From contig NZ_CP060393.1 in the NCBI RefSeq assembly GCF_014274685.1, forward strand, positions 2,167,501-2,231,500: a DNA stretch of 64,000 bases, read 5' to 3'. Numbering within the stretch: position 1 is the first letter of the stretch; the number at the start of each line of letters is the position of its first letter. This stretch comes from Edaphobacter sp. 4G125 (GTDB lineage Bacteria > Acidobacteriota > Terriglobia > Terriglobales > Acidobacteriaceae). The translations under genes and the position numbers were made by a program. A model generated the notes under the pieces. It was not told the DNA's origin, did no database searches, and saw nothing but the letters and a program-made list of their open reading frames with translations. Below, in pieces: positions 59,981 to 64,000 of this stretch.

Positions 59981-60216
59981 CTTTCCGAACACTTCCAATC
60001 TCTGTCAAGCCCCGAAAGAACATAAGCCTATGAAAAACAAATAGATACCAATTGCAGATATTCCCCTGCCTATCGCTTAAAATAGAAAACAGAGAGAGAT
60101 TTGTATGAGTTCTACGACAAAGCTCCATATGGGCTTGCGAAGCTCTTTGTAAACGTTGAAGTACGAGACTAAGCCACGTATTTGGAATACTTTGTGCAAA
60201 TATGGCGGGGGAGGGG

Positions 60217-60828
60217 TTACTCGAGAACTCCCTGGATCGATTGCCACAGAGCTGGGATTCCATTGCTCGTCTTCGACGAAACCGGAAGGATATCTTCGAT
60301 CCCATGCTCCCGCTTTAGAGCCGCGATGTTTTTTCCGAGCACATTATTCGAAAGCCTGTCAGCCTTCGTTCCCACCACCAGGAACGGCCTCTGAATCTGT
60401 TTCAGGTAGGTGATCAGTTGGTGATCGCTCTCCTGAGGGGGGATATTGGTGTCCACCAGGCAGATGCAGAGCGCCAGGGTCTCCCGCTCCGCCAGATAAG
60501 GCTCAATAAACTGCGGCCACTCCGCCGAGATGGATTTTGAGATCTTTGCATAGCCGTAGCCGGGAAGGTCAGCAAAGATCAGGGCCGGTGCGGCCTTCTG
60601 GCGTCCTCCGTGGACCTCATGCAGAGCGAAAAAGTTGATCGCCCGCGTTCTGCCGGGGGTCGAAGAGACACGCGCCTCTTTGGATCCGAGCAGCGCATTT
60701 ATCAAGGACGATTTGCCTACATTCGAGCGTCCCAGGAAGGCGACCTCAGGAGCGCCATACGTCTTCGCCTCGGTAGGGAAGTGAGAGGCATCGGTCGCAG
60801 AGAGCAGAAAGACAGGATTCAGGCGCAT
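60217..60828 (-). CDS. engB: Ribosome biogenesis GTPase EngB (YihA/YsxC)
   Basis: EngB, 203 residues. GTPase motifs are G1 GRSNVGKSS (33-41), G2 in SSTPGRTRAINFF, G3 DLPGYGYA, G4 GTKADRLS and G5 in VSSKTSNG. It acts in 50S subunit assembly. The gap to the upstream lipoprotein gene (same strand) holds a terminator, so it has its own promoter or relies on read-through. Confidence 0.96.
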   Translation of the reverse strand: MRLNPVFLLSATDASHFPTEAKTYGAPEVAFLGRSNVGKSSLINALLGSKEARVSSTPGRTRAINFFALHEVHGGRQKAAPALIFADLPGYGYAKISKSISAEWPQFIEPYLAERETLALCICLVDTNIPPQESDHQLITYLKQIQRPFLVVGTKADRLSNNVLGKNIAALKREHGIEDILPVSSKTSNGIPALWQSIQGVLE

Positions 60829-60850
60829 GAATTCAGTTTACGGGACAAGA

Positions 60851-60880
60851 AAAGAGGCGTCCGCGACGGGACGCCTCTTT
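60851..60880 (-). terminator. Terminator of the glycine-zipper lipoprotein gene
   Basis: The arms AAAGAGGCGTCC/GGACGCCTCTTT (60851-60862, 60869-60880) form a 12-bp stem; on the - strand it is followed by TTCTTGT. It lies 15 bases after the stop of the gene at 60896. Confidence 0.85.
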
Positions 60881-60895
60881 GGAGAAGTAGAGAAG

Positions 60896-61678
60896 TTACT
60901 TCGTTACGGTAATGGGAGTCTGGAGCGTAAAGGAGACGACAGACTCAGCAGGGATTACGATGTCCTTGTTGCCGGTCAGGCCTGCGCCTGCCGTACCCGC
61001 GCCACCACCAGCCAACGCTCCGATGGCCGCGCCCTTGCCGCCACCCGCAAGCCCACCAATCAAGGCACCCAGGCCGGCTCCGCCGCCAATCATACCGGCT
61101 GTCCGTTTACCCTTGCCTTTTTCTTGGCGAAGGTACGCGCTGGTCGTTACAGAGTGGCCGCCGATTGAGGTGAGCTGAATGGCCAGGTCGCCCTCACCCT
61201 TGAAGCGTCCACGCCCCTTCGCGGCAACCACGGTCCCTTCTACCTGGGTTCCACGGGGGAAGACCACCGTGCCGCCGGAGGTGGACAGGGCCGAAGACAA
61301 TTCTCCACTAAAGGCATCTCCAACATTGGCAGTCTTTGCGCTCAGAGTCTGAGACAAAACAGCGGAGACTCTGGCTCCACTGGGGACTGTCAGCTTGACA
61401 GGTTCAGGAACTGGAGCCGGTGCCGGAGCTGCTGCAGGAGCAGGTCTACGCGCCGGAGCTGCTGCAACTGGAGCTGGAGCCGGTGCAGGCGCTGTAGCAG
61501 GAGCGGCTGCTGGAGGCGTAGCCGCCGCTGATTGGTCCGCTGGAGGTGGAGCAGCGGGTGCTGCCTGCGAAGTCGCTTCATTCGCTGGGGCTGCCGGGGT
61601 GGAACTTTTGCAGCCACCGAGAATCAGGACAGTCGTCAGCGCGAAAGTTGTTGCCAGGTTTCGTTGTACGTTATGCAT
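60896..61678 (-). CDS. Lipoprotein with Ala/Pro-rich linker and glycine zipper
   Basis: Lipoprotein of 260 residues. The lipobox LILGGC places the lipidated cysteine at 23. Residues about 28-90 are an Ala/Pro linker (many APAPAP units). The middle (95-190) is a beta-type domain with VPSGARVSAVLSQTLSAKTANVGDAFSGELSSAL. A Gly-rich glycine-zipper segment follows (about 195-235, MIGGGAGLGALIGGLAGGGKGAAIGALAGGGAG). It resembles membrane-inserting glycine-zipper outer-membrane proteins; the function is unknown. Palindromic sites lie upstream at 61719-61778. Confidence 0.78.
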   Translation of the reverse strand: MHNVQRNLATTFALTTVLILGGCKSSTPAAPANEATSQAAPAAPPPADQSAAATPPAAAPATAPAPAPAPVAAAPARRPAPAAAPAPAPVPEPVKLTVPSGARVSAVLSQTLSAKTANVGDAFSGELSSALSTSGGTVVFPRGTQVEGTVVAAKGRGRFKGEGDLAIQLTSIGGHSVTTSAYLRQEKGKGKRTAGMIGGGAGLGALIGGLAGGGKGAAIGALAGGGAGTAGAGLTGNKDIVIPAESVVSFTLQTPITVTK

Positions 61679-61718
61679 GAGTCATTCTCCCCTGGTGCAG
61701 TTCAGATTTGGTGAGCAA

Positions 61719-61740
61719 CTATACTCCCGATAGAGTATAG
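61719..61740. promoter_or_regulatory. Inverted repeat CTATACTC-N6-GAGTATAG
   Basis: Perfect 8-base arms, 40 bases upstream of the lipoprotein start. A -10-like TATACT is part of the repeat, so a repressor bound here could overlap the promoter. Confidence 0.4.
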
Positions 61741-61762
61741 ATCGTGCGTTGAAGGTTGTATG

Positions 61763-61778
61763 TACTTGTTTACAAGTA
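61763..61778. promoter_or_regulatory. 16-bp perfect palindrome TACTTGTTTACAAGTA
   Basis: Seven-base arms around TT. It has the look of a GntR- or TetR/PadR-type operator and lies about 85-100 bases upstream of the lipoprotein gene and 16 bases after the end of the MFS gene. Confidence 0.4.
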
Positions 61779-61794
61779 GTTTTCAGCTTCCTGG

Positions 61795-63603
61795 TTAAGC
61801 TCGTTCACCTTCGAAGTAACGTTCAATCTCTTCCAGAGTCTTTCCTTTTGTCTCCGGCAAGAAGAAGGTGACGACCGTAAAGTAAATCACTGTAAAACCG
61901 GCGAAGAGGAAAAACATCGACGAATATCCATACTTGCTGACCATTGGAAGAAAGATACCCGCCAGTGTTGTCGAAACCATCTGGTTGATGACAAGCGCGA
62001 TACTCATTCCATTCGAGCGGATGCGTGTCGGCATCAACTCCGAAAGTGCTAGCCAGACACCAACCCCTGGGCCGATCGCGAAGAAGGACATAAAGACATA
62101 TAGCCCGATCGCAACCATCCAACCGTGACCTGAACTCGGAACTCCACCTACAAGCGCACGCTCAATTTTGAGTGGGGCCGTGCGTGCCGCATCCAGATTC
62201 CCGAAAGGATTTTTAAAGAAAGCTTCAACTTTGTTGGAAGGAACTGCACTTTCCCGGGAGATCTGAATGGGAGCGGCACTCGGATCATCGGATCGAACAA
62301 AACTGGTTTCTGCCGTATAGTCACCATAAGAATAGATGACGGCTAAAGAAGCACGTTTGCTATCGATGGCGTTATCCGAAGCCTCACTTGTTTCAAGCAG
62401 GTGTTTTGCCTCTTGTGGGGTAAAAGAGAGATGGAGAGTTTGATCTGGTGCCACCATCGCTTGTACGACACCGCGGCAATCCCGGTTCAGTTTTTCGGTG
62501 CTCCGAAAGAGCAGGCCAATACCGATCAGGGAAACGATAATTCCTGAGGTTCCGACAATAAACAGGAATTTTCGACCTTTGCGGTCGATCAGAGTCATGC
62601 CCACGATCGTCATCAAAAAGTTGACGATCGTGAAGATAACATAGCCCCAGTGAGCGTGCAGGTCAGACAATCCGCTCTGCAGCAGGATGGCGGTGTTGTA
62701 GCCGATGATGGAGTTCACGCCAGTCGCTGTGTTGCAGAACAGAATGATGCATGCCAGCAGAAAAGGAATAACGTATTTTCTGCGTAGAAGCGAATCCTTG
62801 AAAGTTTCCCCTGAACCGGTTGCTTTTGAAGCAGCAGCGATCCGTTCCATTTCCTCTAATTCGATCCCTGCCTGATGAGATTCGCGGGAGCGCTGTAAGG
62901 AAGTAAGAGCCTTCTCGCGACGGCCCCGCAGTAAGAGCCAGCGAGGGGATTCGGCGACAAACAGGCTGCCGATGACAAAAAGGATTCCTGGAGGAAGCGA
63001 GACCCAGAAGATATGGCGCCATGCCTGATCTTTGAATGCAAAGATCGTAGCAGCGTCTGAAACTTTGCTGATGGCTTCAACCCGATAGCTGTAATAGATC
63101 CCGATAAGAGCCGCCGAGACGATGCCAAGCGTCAATAACCATTGAAAGACAGCTGTACCTTTTCCGCGATTCGAAGCAGGTAAACATTCGGCTAGATACA
63201 GCGGAACCACCACACCGATGAAGCCTCCACTGATCCCCTGTAATAGCCGGCCAAAAAAGAGCGGGCCATAACCATTGGATAAGGCAATGATCGGGATACT
63301 TACGACGAAGGCCAATCCACTGATCATCATGAGAGGCTTTCGCCCCATCCAGTCGGCAAGCAATCCGGCAAATAAGGTCGAAAAGACGCTGCCCAGAAGC
63401 ACTGCCGCTACGATGACGGAAAGTTGCCCAGCATTGAGATGCGAGGTGGCTTCGAGATAAGGGAGTGCTCCGCCAATAATTCCGATATCTACGCCGTAGA
63501 GCAGGCCGCCAAGTCCTGCAACGAGGAGAAGAAAGCGGTTATAGCTGGATTTCGTATCGGCAGAGCCTGCCGCAGAGGTGGAGCTCGGTGCTTGATAGGT
63601 CAT
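61795..63603 (-). CDS. MFS sugar porter with large periplasmic insertion
   Basis: MFS transporter of 602 residues, sugar-porter family. Motifs are the TM2-3 loop segment DWMGRKPLM, DRKGRKF after TM8 and PETKGKTLEEIERYFEG at the C-terminus. Sugar porters are about 450-500 residues. Here an extra segment of roughly 110 residues (about 370-480, STEKLNRDCRGVVQAMV to PSSGHG) sits between TM9 and TM10, on the periplasmic side. The N-terminus (SSTSAAGSADTKSS) is hydrophilic. It probably imports a sugar by proton symport. Divergent from nothing clear; the upstream region at 63604-64000 holds its promoter. Confidence 0.9.
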   Translation of the reverse strand: MTYQAPSSTSAAGSADTKSSYNRFLLLVAGLGGLLYGVDIGIIGGALPYLEATSHLNAGQLSVIVAAVLLGSVFSTLFAGLLADWMGRKPLMMISGLAFVVSIPIIALSNGYGPLFFGRLLQGISGGFIGVVVPLYLAECLPASNRGKGTAVFQWLLTLGIVSAALIGIYYSYRVEAISKVSDAATIFAFKDQAWRHIFWVSLPPGILFVIGSLFVAESPRWLLLRGRREKALTSLQRSRESHQAGIELEEMERIAAASKATGSGETFKDSLLRRKYVIPFLLACIILFCNTATGVNSIIGYNTAILLQSGLSDLHAHWGYVIFTIVNFLMTIVGMTLIDRKGRKFLFIVGTSGIIVSLIGIGLLFRSTEKLNRDCRGVVQAMVAPDQTLHLSFTPQEAKHLLETSEASDNAIDSKRASLAVIYSYGDYTAETSFVRSDDPSAAPIQISRESAVPSNKVEAFFKNPFGNLDAARTAPLKIERALVGGVPSSGHGWMVAIGLYVFMSFFAIGPGVGVWLALSELMPTRIRSNGMSIALVINQMVSTTLAGIFLPMVSKYGYSSMFFLFAGFTVIYFTVVTFFLPETKGKTLEEIERYFEGERA

Positions 63604-64000
63604 AGAAGTCTAACTTGGGCTTATAGAAATGTTCGCTATACATCGGTCCACGAAGAAAAATATAGCAATGCAGCAAGAATTCGAGTCCTGCCCAATCTGA
63701 GGAGTGTTCTGCATCACAGGTCCCTGTGTTCCCTCTGTGGGGTTATCTCATTTGCAGAACACAATATCAGTCCGCGCTACAATCACCAACTTTAACTTGG
63801 TTGAATGTAAGTTTATGGTATTTCATCGGCTTGCGGTTCAGAACGGAAGACTGAGGGAAAACATCTTATCTTCGGGGTGCGAGTCCACCCGCTTGCTTAC
63901 TAGAGAAGTCGAAAGAAGGTTTTCCCCCTCCAAAATGTGAAAAACGAGGTATGCTTTTGGAGAGGACTTGGTTTCAATATATGAGTGATTCCTTTCACCT
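63604..64000. other. Upstream region of the MFS gene, window edge
   Basis: No gene is supported in this 397-base stretch. At 63981 an ATG opens MSDSFHL and runs off the window; with only 20 bases it cannot be called. A GGAGAG lies about 20 bases before it. The MFS promoter should be here but I see no good -35/-10 pair. Confidence 0.5.

Larger units (their letters stand above)
59821..60216. other. Gene-free stretch with two dispersed repeats
   Basis: A 396-base gap between converging genes. It holds the repeats at 59835-59900 and 59929-59980. The remaining AT-richer part (59990-60210) shows nothing I can assign. Confidence 0.6.

Noticed and set aside
63981-64000. Partial gene beginning MSDSFHL at the window edge
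   Set aside because: Only 20 bases are visible; the ribosome-binding site is too distant to support a call.

Overview
The window looks like chromosomal DNA from a Terriglobia-type Acidobacteriota (Granulicella, Edaphobacter or Terriglobus-like). This is inferred from moderately high GC, the flagellar gene order, DUF4097, DUF1501 and DUF255 proteins, a K+-independent membrane pyrophosphatase, a fused E1 dehydrogenase, and short dispersed intergenic repeats starting GTCATTTCGAGCGAAGC. It cannot be proved without a search. No rRNA, tRNA, CRISPR array, insertion sequence or prophage was seen.

Layout. (1) 1-5661: FAD monooxygenase, HAD phosphatase, a secreted DUF4097 protein, an orphan RND/MacA-type adaptor and lexA. 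(2) 5888-8119: a three-gene regulatory operon made of an OmpR-type response regulator, a 75-residue protein that is only a histidine-kinase dimerisation hairpin, and a sigma-54 activator with a degenerate receiver and no DNA-binding domain. (3) 8295-28048: about 20 kb of flagellar genes on the + strand: flgB flgC fliE fliF fliG fliH fliI fliJ fliK flgD flgE, then fliL, a FliN-like gene, fliO fliP fliQ fliR flhB flhA fliA fliM fliN, and a zinc-ribbon/MshEN protein. A -24/-12 promoter-like site precedes flgB. (4) 28108-33658 (- strand): peptidoglycan-binding protein, HtrA protease, DMT exporter, M20 peptidase, TruA. (5) 34051-50468: TolC-like protein, DUF255 protein, AAA ATPase, MscS, H+-PPase, fused E1 dehydrogenase, DUF1501 Tat protein, DoxX, a catalytically dead alpha/beta hydrolase, Rieske protein, GpmI. 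(6) 50538-55916: metallophosphatase, recR-ybaB-dnaX, SET-domain protein, TPR protein. (7) 55918-58853 (- strand): late flagellar operon flgM-flgN-flgK-flgL behind a near-consensus sigma-28 promoter. (8) 59116-63603: an isolated urocanase-like NAD domain between dispersed repeats, EngB, a glycine-zipper lipoprotein and an MFS sugar porter with a large periplasmic loop.

How the genes fit together. Regulator operon (2) probably drives the sigma-54-type promoter of the early and middle flagellar genes. That operon encodes FliA, which should then read the flgM promoter 30 kb away, where FlgM feeds back on FliA. The export gate (FliPQR, FlhAB) and ATPase complex (FliHIJ) are complete. The rod genes flgF/flgG, flgH, flgI, the stator genes motA/motB, fliC, fliD, fliS, flhF and flhG are not in the window. 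Part (6) is a standard DNA-repair and replication cluster.
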